NCBI RefSeq assembly: GCF_025024155.1
Contig: NW_026251726.1
Coordinates: forward strand, 62,001 to 126,000
Direction of reading: 5' to 3'
DNA length: 64,000 bases
Origin: Gamsiella multidivaricata
Taxonomy: Eukaryota > Mortierellomycota > Mortierellomycetes > Mortierellales > Mortierellaceae
Below are positions 10,087-19,669 of the stretch, one piece after another (the stretch's first letter is position 1; the number at the start of each line of letters is the position of its first letter). Below the pieces are notes generated by a model. That model did no database searches and was not told the DNA's origin. It saw only the letters and a program-made list of their open reading frames with translations. A program made the position numbers and the translations under genes.

Positions 10087-13000
10087 TGGTGGTCCGAACC
10101 TGGTTCCTTCTCTTTTGGCTGTTATGGCCATCAAATGTGCCCTCTGCCGCTGCCGCGATCTCCTTATCGAACTTTTTCAAGCCATCTCCTGTACCAGTGC
10201 CAACCTCAGCCCCATCCTACTGGAGTCTATTCTCGCGTCTCCTTTCTCTCTTTCATTCATCCTCTATGCCGTCCTTATTTATGAGCGACACTATTACAAT
10301 CTCTCTTTTCTTCTGCACTCTTTGCTTCTTATTTTTCTTGCTTGGTCGTTTCTTTCCCTCCTTGGCCCCACGCACAACCAATATCCTCCAGTTTCAGTCG
10401 ACTTCTCCTTCACCCGTTTCTTCGCTGACTTGGTCGGCCGCGGACCTCGACGAGATCTGTTGGCCTCAGTTTGCGGTTGAGGACGAGATCCCCTTTTCTG
10501 AATTTATCCGACGATTTGAGCGTATTTTTGAACACGAACAAATCCATCCCTCTTTGAAATTCGCCTGCTTTCGTCGATGCCTCACTCGCATCAACAGGAC
10601 GTTATTAGAAAACTCTCACGCGCTCGACATCCGTGACTTTGACATCGCTGTTTCCTGCCTCCGTCCCCTTCTCACTGTCTCCACCGAACGACGCGTCGCT
10701 CACATCCAATCTCAGTACGCTGCCATTCAACAAACACGCGATCAGTCACTTCAAGATTATTTTAACTCGTTCATGAAGCTCAACACTACTCACCCACTCG
10801 AACCTTCCCTCTCCCTCGAGCTTTTCTACAAACACCTCGCTAAACCCTGCCAAACCCACGCAGCCGTCCTATACGCTATCGCGATCTCAAACGGCGCCGA
10901 CGTTTCGAAGTTTTACACTGATCTTGAAAATTTCCTTCGCGTATCCCCGATTCCAAAGCAATTATTCCCTAACCCGTCCCCTACGTCGTCAACACCTCCC
11001 CCATTTCCACCCTGCAGCCACTGCCAAGGCAGGCATCCATCTGACCGTTGTTACCAAAAATACCCCGATCTTCGACCCAATTATCGTCCCAGGGAAGTCG
11101 TATCGAACTTGACCGCCGGCCTACCTCGAAAACTCCCCACATTTTTTATTGAACTCCACAATCACCGCGCACAAACCCTCGTCGACACAGGCGCGTCAAT
11201 CTCCTGCATCTCCGCCGACTTCTGCTCCAAAGCCTTGCTCGCACCATCTGTCAACCGCCGCAATACCACCCCTGTTAGCAATGCTGATGGCACTATCGTC
11301 CAGACGCTGGGCACTATCACTATTATTGTCAACAACCTCCCATTCACTTTCCACGTTCTCCCTGGATGCAATTACTCCCTACTTCTTGGATGGGATATTA
11401 TCGACACTCTTGACGCCACAATCTCCAGGGCTGGAATATCCTTCCCGTGTAAAACCATTCTCAGCAGCAACAACAGTCTCGCACTTCCCCTGCCCCCTCC
11501 ATCTCAAGGCACTCACTTTATCCCCTTCACCACTTTTACCACATCACCACACTCCCGCCTTCACAAAGTGCAATCCGTCGTTCCCTTTACCATTACACAC
11601 CGCATCACTCAACTTATTCAAGAAAACAGAGATATCTTTGCTCGCAACCCAAAAGCCCCACCTTGCACCCATTTAACCCAATTCACCATTGATACCGGTA
11701 CTGCACCTCCGACGCAGGAATTCGGGCGACGTCCTAGCCCTGAAGAAAAGAAAATTATTGACGAACACGTTAACGAAATGCTTGCCAACGGGATTATCAA
11801 ACCGACCCGTTCACCATGGTGCTCTCCCGTCATCATCGCTGATAAAAAGAATGGTGAAAAGCGATTTTGCGTAGATTACAGAAAAGTGAATGCCGTTACA
11901 ACTCAGGATGCCTACCCCGTCCCTCGCATGGACATGATCCTCAATGCCCTTGGCGGCTCGGTTGTCTTCTCCACCCTCGACATGGCCTCCGCCTACTGGC
12001 AAATCCCAATCGATCCCTCCACTGCCAAGAAACTAGCATTTACCACCTACAGCGGCCTTTATGAATGGACAGTCATGCCCTTCGGACCCACTACTGCCCC
12101 TGCCACTCTCCAGCGTACCCTCAACTCCGTTTTTACTCACCTTCTTTACAAAATCGTGGTTGTTTATTTCGACGATATTATTGTTTTCTCGCCCTCAATT
12201 GATCAGCACCTTCTTGACCTTCAGCAAGTTTTTGATGTCTTACGGGAATCCGGTTTCTCACTCAAACGCTCCAAGTGCACATTTTGTTCCTCCTCCATCA
12301 GTGTTTTGGGATTCCTTGTCTCCCCACAAGGTATCCAGGCTGACCCGGCGAAAACACAGCCCATTGACTCGTACCCCACACCCCAATCAGTTAAGGATAT
12401 TCAGAGTTTCTTAGGCATGTGCGGTGTTTATCGTTCTTTTATTCCACGTTTTTCCGTTATTGCGAACCCCCTTTTTGCCCTCACAAAGAAAGACACCCCA
12501 TTCCTTTGGACCCCGGAGACAGAAGAAGCGTTCCGCACCCTCAAATCGTGTTTAATTACCCCTCCTGTCCTTGCACACCCCGATCTCACTCGACCCTTTG
12601 AAATCTACAGTGATGCTGCTTGCACACAAGGCGTTGGCGTTGTCCTTTGTCAACGCGATGATAATGGGCACACACACCCTGTTGCATATGCAAGTCGTTC
12701 CCTGTCCCCACCAGAAAAGAATTACAGTATTAGAGAATTGGAGGCACTCGCATTCATTTGGGCTTTGCGCAAAAAATTCCGTCATTTTGTTTTGGGTACT
12801 CACTTCCACATATATACCGATCACAGTTCCCTCCAGTTCATACCTAACAGCAGAGACTTGGGTGGCCGGATTGGTCGTTGGGCTTTGTTCCTTGAGCGTT
12901 TCCAGTACACAGTTCACTATATCCCCGGTTCCCAAAATCGTGTCGCCGATGCCCTCTCTCGTCACCCTTTACCACACATCAACGCCATTTCTCTACCCAG

Positions 13001-13487
13001 TATTGTTTTCCCCCCACACGTTACCCCAATCAAGGACGACGACCATCTTATTGCTCAACAACAACTCGATCCTTTCTGCTCTCGTATCATTGACGACCTT
13101 GCGGAGCGCCCCACCTATCGTCTCATCCGAGGCATCCTCCACCATATCTCCTTCGCAGCCCACAACCCAGAACGCGTTACTTTCCAGATCGTTGCACCCC
13201 CTATTTTTCATCCTTTTATTCACTTTCAAGCACACGACATCCCTCTCAGTGGACACCAAGGACACGCAAAGACTCGCCATAGGTTCTATCCCAATATTGG
13301 TGGCCAACAATCAATGCTGACGTCCAGAAATACATACGAGAATGCCAGACCTGTCAATCCTTCAAGTCAGGCCGCCAGCACTCCAACATTCTCCACCCTA
13401 CGACCTCGAACGTGGCCTTTGCCCGAATCGCCCTCGACTATTGTGGACCCCTTCCTACTACCCCCACTGGGCGCCAGCACGTTTTAG
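9885..13487 (+). CDS. Gag-Pol polyprotein (protease, reverse transcriptase, RNase H; frame lost in integrase)
   Basis: One 1,200-aa frame. The first 67 residues are encoded by the LTR; an alternative start is the MPALTRAQAARR methionine. A gag-like region contains a zinc-knuckle-like CSHCQGRHPSDRC (CX2CX3HX4C) near nt 11010-11055. Aspartic protease: LVDTGASISCIS near residue 433. Reverse transcriptase: FCVDYRKVN, STLDMASAYWQIPI and the catalytic YFDDIIVF near residue 762. RNase H: FEIYSDAAC near residue 906, then YSIRELEALAF and YTDHSSLQF. The frame enters the integrase zinc-binding region (SGHQGHAKTRH) and then diverges at about 13298. The rest of integrase is in another frame (13301-14353), and the last 60 residues of this ORF are out-of-frame sequence. 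Confidence 0.9.
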   Translation: MFLWLLPLFIGLASSLLSSLPSISLIVYPMPALTRAQAARRPQPPKPDASVTSEISITTPLKFRSYNMVVRTWFLLFWLLWPSNVPSAAAAISLSNFFKPSPVPVPTSAPSYWSLFSRLLSLFHSSSMPSLFMSDTITISLFFCTLCFLFFLLGRFFPSLAPRTTNILQFQSTSPSPVSSLTWSAADLDEICWPQFAVEDEIPFSEFIRRFERIFEHEQIHPSLKFACFRRCLTRINRTLLENSHALDIRDFDIAVSCLRPLLTVSTERRVAHIQSQYAAIQQTRDQSLQDYFNSFMKLNTTHPLEPSLSLELFYKHLAKPCQTHAAVLYAIAISNGADVSKFYTDLENFLRVSPIPKQLFPNPSPTSSTPPPFPPCSHCQGRHPSDRCYQKYPDLRPNYRPREVVSNLTAGLPRKLPTFFIELHNHRAQTLVDTGASISCISADFCSKALLAPSVNRRNTTPVSNADGTIVQTLGTITIIVNNLPFTFHVLPGCNYSLLLGWDIIDTLDATISRAGISFPCKTILSSNNSLALPLPPPSQGTHFIPFTTFTTSPHSRLHKVQSVVPFTITHRITQLIQENRDIFARNPKAPPCTHLTQFTIDTGTAPPTQEFGRRPSPEEKKIIDEHVNEMLANGIIKPTRSPWCSPVIIADKKNGEKRFCVDYRKVNAVTTQDAYPVPRMDMILNALGGSVVFSTLDMASAYWQIPIDPSTAKKLAFTTYSGLYEWTVMPFGPTTAPATLQRTLNSVFTHLLYKIVVVYFDDIIVFSPSIDQHLLDLQQVFDVLRESGFSLKRSKCTFCSSSISVLGFLVSPQGIQADPAKTQPIDSYPTPQSVKDIQSFLGMCGVYRSFIPRFSVIANPLFALTKKDTPFLWTPETEEAFRTLKSCLITPPVLAHPDLTRPFEIYSDAACTQGVGVVLCQRDDNGHTHPVAYASRSLSPPEKNYSIRELEALAFIWALRKKFRHFVLGTHFHIYTDHSSLQFIPNSRDLGGRIGRWALFLERFQYTVHYIPGSQNRVADALSRHPLPHINAISLPSIVFPPHVTPIKDDDHLIAQQQLDPFCSRIIDDLAERPTYRLIRGILHHISFAAHNPERVTFQIVAPPIFHPFIHFQAHDIPLSGHQGHAKTRHRFYPNIGGQQSMLTSRNTYENARPVNPSSQAASTPTFSTLRPRTWPLPESPSTIVDPFLLPPLGASTF
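10087..10103 (+). promoter_or_regulatory. Candidate primer-binding site
   Basis: The sequence immediately after the 5' LTR starts TGGTGGTCCGAACC, the expected position and the TGG start of a tRNA-primed site. It is not the complement of the neighbouring tRNA-Pro 3' end. The priming tRNA is not identified; the pattern is closest to tRNA-Ala from general knowledge. The site lies inside the gag reading frame. Confidence 0.5.
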
Positions 13488-14353
13488 TTGTGCAAGACAT
13501 GTTCACTCGATACGTGAATCTTTACCCAATGCGTAGTACAGGCGCTCGTGAACTTTTTGACACACTCACCTCGCAATACTTCCCTCAGCATGGCATCCCG
13601 ATGGAAATGGTCTCTGACAATGGCGCCCCTTTCAGTGCCGGCGACTATCACCACCTGGTTCAGCTCCTCAACATTACTCCGCGCTATGCACCCGCCTACA
13701 ATCCTAAATCGAACGGTCTCGTCGAACGTTTTATGGCTTCCCTCCGCAACATGATCGTCTCATTTCTTGACACCAATCACACCCTATGGGACGCCCACCT
13801 CAATCAGTTCGCTTTTGCATACAACACATCCTTCCATCGCCAGATTCAGGAGACGCCTTTCTTTTTGGCCCACGGACGAGACCCTCGACATCCTATCCAT
13901 GCCATTGACTCCTTCGACCTCGAGCGCCTTCTCGCTCAGAGTCCCAACCAGAGATCCATTTACTTCCAGCAACTATACAAAGCGCACAATTTCGCCGTGT
14001 CCATCCAAGAGGTTGCTGCGCCCACTGATTCCACATCTGAGCCCTGGCCCATTGGTCTTGCAGTATGGCTTTATACCCCTCCTGTATCCACTCGCGCCAC
14101 CAACACATCCACCCCGACATACGGTAAATTCAAGAAGCCTTGGACTGGTCCCTGTCGCATCACTGCTATCCGTGCCCACAATAGCCGCGACCTCGTCACT
14201 GCGAACAACATGCGCCACGTCAACATCCATACATCTCGGCTGAAAAAGTTCTTTGGTCCAACCGGATCCACTACTGCACCCTCATCCGCCCCAGCTTTGG
14301 ACCCGGCGTCAGTCCCTTTGCCTTCCCCCGGGGAAGGTGATGATAGCCTTTAA
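13301..14353 (+). pseudogene. Integrase portion of Pol, shifted frame
   Basis: Continues Pol in frame 2. It starts with WPTINADVQKYIRECQTCQ, which supplies the CxxC half of the HHCC zinc-binding domain whose HH half is in the preceding frame. The DDE core is present: ARIALDYCGPL (first Asp), MVSDNGAPF (second Asp) and NGLVERFMASLRN (Glu). The C-terminal part has FKKPWTGPCRI and HTSRLKKFF, typical of the Ty3-type integrase tail; no chromodomain is visible. The switch point is at ATATTGGTGG near 13293-13302, where one fewer T than expected would explain the shift. A programmed -1 frameshift cannot be excluded, but a position inside the zinc finger is unusual for one. Confidence 0.8.
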
Positions 14354-14515
14354 AAAAAAAAAAAAAAAAAACCCCCTTTTTCTCATTATTCTTTATCTTT
14401 TATTATTTCTTATTCATTATTTTTGTTTTCTTTACTTTTTGTTTTTCTACTATTTTTCCCTCTTTTTATTATTATCCCTTATTTATTATATCCATGATGT
14501 TGCCACCAACACCAT
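14354..14515. other. Homopolymer and T-rich spacer after pol
   Basis: Directly after the pol stop come about 19 A (14352-14370), five C, and 130 bp of T/A-rich sequence. It is a strikingly abrupt composition change inside the element and forms the 3' side of the antisense ORF. Confidence 0.6.
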
Positions 14516-15409
14516 CTACTTCTGGAACGTGTCCGTGCCGTATACCGTGTCTAAGATCCGCTGGACCTGCTCAACCAACTGCCCCGGGCTGGTCGCCAGA
14601 GCGCGCGCTTCGGCGCGCAGCGACGCCTCCTGATGTATTACGCGTTGGTATAGCCATCTGTGATACTTCTTCTGCTCCTCAGGTATACGCCCCTGCATTA
14701 ATATCTCCTCAAGCTCCATCAACCTATCGCAGACCAGGCGGTGTCGTCCAGAAATACTCTCCGACAACATATCCGACGAAGGAAGCCCGGATGGCGTGGA
14801 CCGCCGCTTGGGCCGCCTTGGATAAGGCCTACTACTCCGCCGCGACCGAAAGCGGGGGCGCTCGGGCCCTGCGCTCAGCAACAAAGGCGAAGGAGGACCC
14901 TCCTGCCCAACATCGATCAGCTCGCCGCTGCTGTCGGATGACGACAAGGATATCAGTTGCCCCTCATCGATCGACCCGCCGCCGCTGTCGGATAACGACG
15001 AGGAAAGCAGCTGCGTAGGCGCTTGCGAAAAAGACTGCTCGTCGATTGCCACCTTCCCTGACGATGACGAGGGGAGCAGCTGTGTAGGTGCTTGCGAAGA
15101 CGACTGTTCATCGATTTCCGCCTTCACCGTCGACGACGACCGAGCAGAAGAGACTGACTTCAGATTCATTGGAGGTGGCGACCGCATACGGGTTATAGTA
15201 TCAGGGAGTTGACGTTGACGACGACCCCCAGGATTTCCGGAAGAGGAAGGCTGTGAAGAAGGCGTGGTATTGGAATCACGAAGTTGACGGCGACGACGCC
15301 CCCCAGGATTTTCGGAAGAGGAAGGCTGCGAGGAAGACATGGTATTGGAGTCAGAGTACGGTTGAAGTGAAGTAAGAGAAAGACGTTTTCGCACGACCAG
15401 CAATGACAT
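14516..15409 (-). CDS. Antisense ORF inside the LTR retrotransposon, 297 aa, unknown
   Basis: It opens on the strand opposite to gag-pol, between pol and the 3' LTR. A second methionine (MSSSQPSSSE) follows the first by 23 residues. The N-terminal half consists of diverged internal repeats: SSQPSSSENPGGRRRRQL and SSQPSSSGNPGGRRQRQL, then IDEQSSSQAPTQLLPSS and IDEQSFSQAPTQLLSSS. The middle is Ser/Arg-rich. The last 75 residues (from HRLVCDRLMELEEILMQGRI) look helical and charged. I recognise no domain. Antisense ORFs in this position are known from some plant Ty3/Gypsy (Tat/Ogre) elements and from a few retroviruses; homology to any of those is not claimed. The repeats and long open frame argue for coding; function is unknown. 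Confidence 0.5.
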   Translation of the reverse strand: MSLLVVRKRLSLTSLQPYSDSNTMSSSQPSSSENPGGRRRRQLRDSNTTPSSQPSSSGNPGGRRQRQLPDTITRMRSPPPMNLKSVSSARSSSTVKAEIDEQSSSQAPTQLLPSSSSGKVAIDEQSFSQAPTQLLSSSLSDSGGGSIDEGQLISLSSSDSSGELIDVGQEGPPSPLLLSAGPERPRFRSRRSSRPYPRRPKRRSTPSGLPSSDMLSESISGRHRLVCDRLMELEEILMQGRIPEEQKKYHRWLYQRVIHQEASLRAEARALATSPGQLVEQVQRILDTVYGTDTFQK

Positions 15410-15670
15410 GAAGATTCAGGATGAACCATGGGATTTACCAAGACAGAGAACGAAGTGATCACGACATCTGGCAAGAACCAATCAAGAGTCGCGACCAATC
15501 AGCATCCGCCAAATCAACATAACATGTAGTCCATACGGAAAGGAACAGAATGGAGAAACGAAGGAAAAAGGCAACAGGAACGAGACCAGTCGTTGGACGC
15601 GAGAGGCCATGGATCTGCGTAAACCCGTCATGAAACCGACCGTTGGAGCCTTTGGTCCCTTGGCCCTGTT

Positions 15671-15682
15671 TGAGGAGGAGGC
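15671..15682 (+). promoter_or_regulatory. Polypurine tract
   Basis: GAGGAGGAGGC immediately precedes the 3' LTR, the expected place and composition for priming plus-strand DNA synthesis. Confidence 0.7.
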
Positions 15683-16125
15683 TGTTGGAAATATGAGGCA
15701 CGTGATGCATGAACCAGAAGCTCACCTTGTCGTACCGAGAGCAATGAGGTACAAGCATATTGCAATAAGGTCTCTATAATTCTATTTACTCATCATCTAT
15801 ATACTTTACGGCAACCATCAATCAGTATAAAACCGGAGTGCTTTCTCACCTCCTAAATAAATAGTTCTTTCCATACATAAATTCCTCCCTACTACAGTCC
15901 CTTCCTAAAAGATACTCACCTCAATGTTCCTATGGCTGCTTCCCCTCTTTATTGGGTTAGCATCTTCTCTCTTATCCTCTTTGCCCTCTATTTCCTTGAT
16001 TGTCTATCCTATGCCAGCCTTGACGCGAGCGCAGGCCGCTCGCCGGCCTCAACCTCCCAAGCCCGATGCCTCTGTTACCTCCGAAATATCAATCACTACG
16101 CCCCTCAAGTTCCGAAGTTACAACA
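15683..16125 (+). repeat. 3' LTR (443 bp)
   Basis: Same length and sequence by eye as the 5' LTR. It also carries the gag start codon at 15924, which here runs out into flanking DNA (stop at 16304). Confidence 0.95.
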
Positions 16126-16903
16126 CCCCTCTGGCCGCTGGTCCCTGGCCCCAAGTTATCTTGGGGCCAACCCTAATTAACTGCTACTACAAGATTTATT
16201 TTAGCCCACCTGCTAAATCCGCATTCATTGCAGCGGCGATTGAGGCAGCGGTCAGGTCGGCTCTACTCAGTACAGCTGGATCCATGCTACGAGGATGTGG
16301 GTAGGCTAGTGTAATGACTCCTCAGCAGGGGTAAAGAAGGAGGAGTAGTAGTAGTGGGACAGTGAGGAGGAATGGCAAGAGCAAGCAGATGTGAGTTAGT
16401 GCACCCTGCGGTGGACAAGTGTGCAGTGGGGCAGCATCAGCGGTCAATTAGAGGGGGTTGGCAAATAATGCATGGTAACCCGGGTTGTCAAATAGATAAC
16501 TTGCTCTCAGTGCGCTTCACGTCCCAGGCGGGCATCGAGAGATTGGTAGAAGAGGGCACTACCTCTCTCTTTGTCGGTAATGGACACGCTCGTTTGGGTC
16601 GCCTTGGTGCCGAACGACCACAATGGAACACGAAGCATGTCTGTAAACTGGCGGGCTTGCCTTCTCAGACAAGCTCCCTCGATCTATCGGACTTAGTGGA
16701 ACTGAAGGCTATTTACATTGATATACCCAATCCTAACAGTGCTTTGAAAAAAGGTTACTTGCAGTTTTTTTTTCGTGCCTTCACTCCATGGTATACTTTG
16801 TCTTTCGAAGGGTCGTCCTAGTGGAATACAGAGACAACTGTCGGGGCTACAGAACGAAGTACAATGCGCAAAAAAAAGTTCACATGTTTTTTACAAAATT
16901 CGT

Positions 16904-16974
16904 CTTTTTTTTTTTTTATAATAACTTGTCTCCCGAGTCAATTAACTCTGCGAATCTATCAGACTAACTAGCAA
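16904..16974 (-). repeat. 3'-terminal LINE fragment with poly(A)
   Basis: On the minus strand this is a short stretch ending in GAGACAAGTTATTAT followed by about 14 A. It matches the last ~57 bp and tail of the LINE at 38133-38205 with only a few differences, so it is a very short 5'-truncated copy. Confidence 0.75.
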
Positions 16975-17109
16975 CGGTCCACCACAATTGTCATGATTTT
17001 GCGTTCGTACATTCGATTACTCCTGAACCTCAGAGAACAACACCATTGCCAGTCGATAGAACCTGTCGCGGCCCCAGCCAGAGCACCTAGCCCAGATAAG
17101 GATGTCCCC

Positions 17110-17410
17110 CAGGAACCAATGTCCCCTAGTTAGGGGTGTCGTGTTAGACACCCCTTGTCTCACCGTGTCGGTATTATTATCATGGATGCCTAGTTTATTC
17201 CGTCTGTATAAAAGGAGGCACTACATACCCTAGTAGAGCCTCATCTAGCAACTTGACGTAACCCACACGCATCTTGAATAAATACAATAACATATCCGAA
17301 CCCCCTCGTGCCCTTGTCCCTGTTGTTGATCGAAGGATCACTCTGCTTAGCCCAGCCTGAGGTCTCGACGGAACCTTAGTAGTCTTTGTCCAATAAACAT
17401 CTACTCAACC
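17110..17410. repeat. Possible solo LTR or element end
   Basis: Contains a perfect 7-bp stem (GGGGTGT...ACACCCC, 17132-17154), a TATAAAAGG box near 17207 and AATAAA signals near 17278 and 17393, in the order expected of an LTR. No second copy is in the window and exact ends are unclear. Confidence 0.3.
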
Positions 17411-18060
17411 ACGCACCCAGACTTGAACCTATTGTAGGAATGCAGTGTTGTAGTAATAGTCAATCGACGGTTGGGAGTGTAAAGTGCAGAGAACGGAACC
17501 ATTGAGGTTGCGGTTCTTATATGTAAAAAAAAAAAAAGTCCACATGGACATTGCTGCATATTCAGCCAAGTCCAGTTTACTTTATTACTATATAAATGAA
17601 AGTATTTTCACAGATGATTTCGCTACTGCATGGGACCCCAAGCCCGAAGTGAGGCAGCCAGTGGAGGACTCCATGAGCGTCCCCATCGATGACTTGGACA
17701 GCCTTGAAGAGATGCCCTTGGATGTCTTTGAGAACCGCGATGGTAATCCCATGGATGATATCGATGGTGGTTCGGTGACTTTGACGAGTTACCCGAGAGT
17801 GGTTTGGGGGGGTTTGGGGGGGTTTGGAGACTATTTTACACGTCTAATAAATCTAACAAATAAACATATCTCTTGATGCAAAATCTTTCTTGATGCAAAA
17901 TTTCGAATAGTTAGCTCTCTCCTTTGCTTCGCCCAAAAATAACCTTCCTCCCAAAATAAATTTCCTCCCCTTCATCCTTGCATATTCATTGCCTGACCCT
18001 TATCACTCAAAGCCATTCCCTCTCTCTTCTCTCAACTACTACTACTACATCCCTCTTAGA

Positions 18061-19280
18061 ATGACTATGAATACCGATAACATGTATACAACGTGCGACC
18101 AAGTGTATGTGAAGTGTGCCGTTATTACTTTTTACATCGACATTGGTACCCATGCTGATTTGACACGAATTTATTGAGTCTATAGTCCTGCTGCTGGACC
18201 TGTACGAACGCCTCGAACATGCATATGCGGCCAAACTGGCCACTTCAGCATCACCTTCAGGAGCTGCCCTGAGAATCCCAAGAACACACCCGAAAGGTAT
18301 GTTCTTTTTTTTTTTTTTATGGGGTGGACTTACAGACAGTCTGACAGTCTGAACTAACCGCTGATGTACTTCTCACCAGACGTGCTAGCTGATTTCCGCT
18401 TATGCCGCCCAGTGCGCTCGCGAAATGCAGCAGCGGCATGAGCGTGATAATCGCCAGCTGGACGAACCGGCGTATGCGGATCCAGCGTCTGCCCCTGCTC
18501 CAGGACCTCTCCAAGCACCTCGAACATGCATATGCGGCCAAATCGGCCACTTTAGAACCACATCCAAGGACTGCCCTGAGAACCCCAAGAACACGCTCGA
18601 AAGGCAGGTTTTTTTTTTTTTTAAGGAGTAGAATTACAGACAGTCTGAATTAACCGCTAATGTGCTCCTCACCAGGCGTGTTGCGCTAATTTCTGGTTAT
18701 GCCACCCAGTGCGCCAATGAAAGGCAGCAGGGGCATGAGCGTGCTGATTGCCAGCTGGATGAACTGGAGCATGCGGATCCGGAGCCTGCCCCTGCTCCAG
18801 GACCCTCCAAGCACCTCGGACATGTAAATGTGGTCAACTTGGCCACTTTAGAACCACATCCAAGGACTGCCCTGAGAATCCCAAGAACACGCTCGAAAGG
18901 CAGGTTTTTTTTTTTTTTTTTTATGGAATGGGCTTACGGACAGTCTGAACTAATACTTCTCACCAGGCGTGCTATGCTCATCTCCGCCTATGCCGCCCAG
19001 TGCGCCCGTGAAAGGCAGCAGCAGCATGAGTGTGCTGACCGCCATCTGGACGAACTGGAGCATACGGATCCGGCGCCTGTCCCTGCTGCCGGACCTCTCC
19101 AAGCGTCTCGAACATGCAGATGCGGCCAAAGTGGCCACTCCAGAACCACTTTCAAGGACTGTCCAATGAATCCCAGCAACACGCCCGAAGGTATTTTTTT
19201 TTTTTTTTTTTTATTATTTTATTTTTATGGGGTGGACTTACAGATCAGTCTAAACTAACCATTGATGTACTTCTCACCAG
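18061..19280 (+). pseudogene. Helitron-associated zinc-knuckle gene with tandem exon-intron repeats
   Basis: The first exon may be 18061-18104 (MTMNTDNMYTTCDQ, donor GTATGT), joining at about 18184 to a partial unit. Full exons then start at 18380, 18676 and 18967, and a next acceptor lies at 19281. Each exon encodes about 40 residues rich in Arg/Gln/Glu (AAQCARERQQ type), a Pro/Ala hinge (DPAPAPAPGP) and a knuckle of the form CxCGQxGHxRTTxKDCPxNP. The intervening introns are repeated too, each with a T-run and TTCTCACCAG acceptor. Unit 18380 has a 1-nt loss and early stop, unit 18676 has lost its first knuckle cysteines, and unit 18967 looks intact. Some donors read AG-GCAGGT, possibly GC-AG introns. 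Zinc knuckles bind nucleic acid; the role here is unknown. Confidence 0.6.
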
Positions 19281-19667
19281 GCGCGCTGAATTAATTGCTG
19301 ACTACAATCGCCGGGATCGCGCATTAGATCCAGACGTGTTACCCCTTGCACGGCGGCCTTTCCCTGAAGCTTTGGTGTCAGGCGTTGATGTCGAGAACAA
19401 CCGCCACTATCTTGGTCAGACAGTAAAATGCAGATATTGTAAGGCCAAGATGTGGGTGCAGGAGCGGTGCAAAAGCACTTCCAAGAAAAGTCCTGTGGTG
19501 TAGTAAATGAGAATCAGTTGGTTGTTCTTGCAAAGTTAATATTGGATCACGGGGAAGAGCACCGCCCCCAGAATAAAAGAATAAACGGTCTGGTACCTGA
19601 ACCAGAGTCTTCTTTCCACCAAAATCATTTGTATTACACATTGTATTCGTCCAGATTGTCCGGATAA
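19281..19667 (+). pseudogene. Helitron N-terminal motif (Cys-rich, before Helitron_like_N)
   Basis: Following the last acceptor the frame reads RAELIADYNRRDRAL, then NRRHYLGQ-type sequence and CRYCKAKMWVQERC. This is the CxxC...W..ER motif that precedes the Helitron N-terminal domain. A frame change near 19490 leads to SCGVVNENQLVVLAKL in another frame. After about 19670 the expected ~200-residue domain is absent. Confidence 0.55.
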
Positions 19668-19669
19668 CA

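Larger units (their letters stand above)
9644..16125 (+). mobile_element. Ty3-like LTR retrotransposon (6.48 kb)
   Basis: Two 443-bp LTRs that look identical by eye (9644-10086 and 15683-16125) begin TGTTG and end CAACA. They flank gag-protease-RT-RNaseH-integrase in that order, which is Ty3/Gypsy order. Flanks are C-rich on both sides (CCCCC before, CCCCT after), so a 4-bp CCCC target duplication is possible but weak evidence. A purine tract (GAGGAGGAGG) precedes the 3' LTR. About 1.3 kb between pol and the 3' LTR holds an antisense ORF. The matching LTRs imply a recent insertion, yet a frame break splits integrase, so this copy may be non-autonomous. Confidence 0.92.
16126..18060. other. 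Repeat-derived region without a supportable gene
   Basis: Holds a LINE 3'-end fragment (16904-16974), a possible solo LTR (17110-17410) and two frames with some protein-like stretches. These are 16640-16755 (SLDLSDLVELKAIYIDIP) and 17620-17810 (DDFATAWDPKPEVRQPVED, with an acidic run after it). Both look like remnants of mobile-element proteins but I cannot name them. Confidence 0.4.

Noticed and set aside
12571..13320. 249-codon frame overlapping pol
   Set aside because: Alternate frame of the RNase H region, without domain features.
18182..19280. Repeat array as a possible CRISPR
   Set aside because: Units are ~300 bp coding exon plus intron in a eukaryotic genome, with no short regularly spaced repeats.
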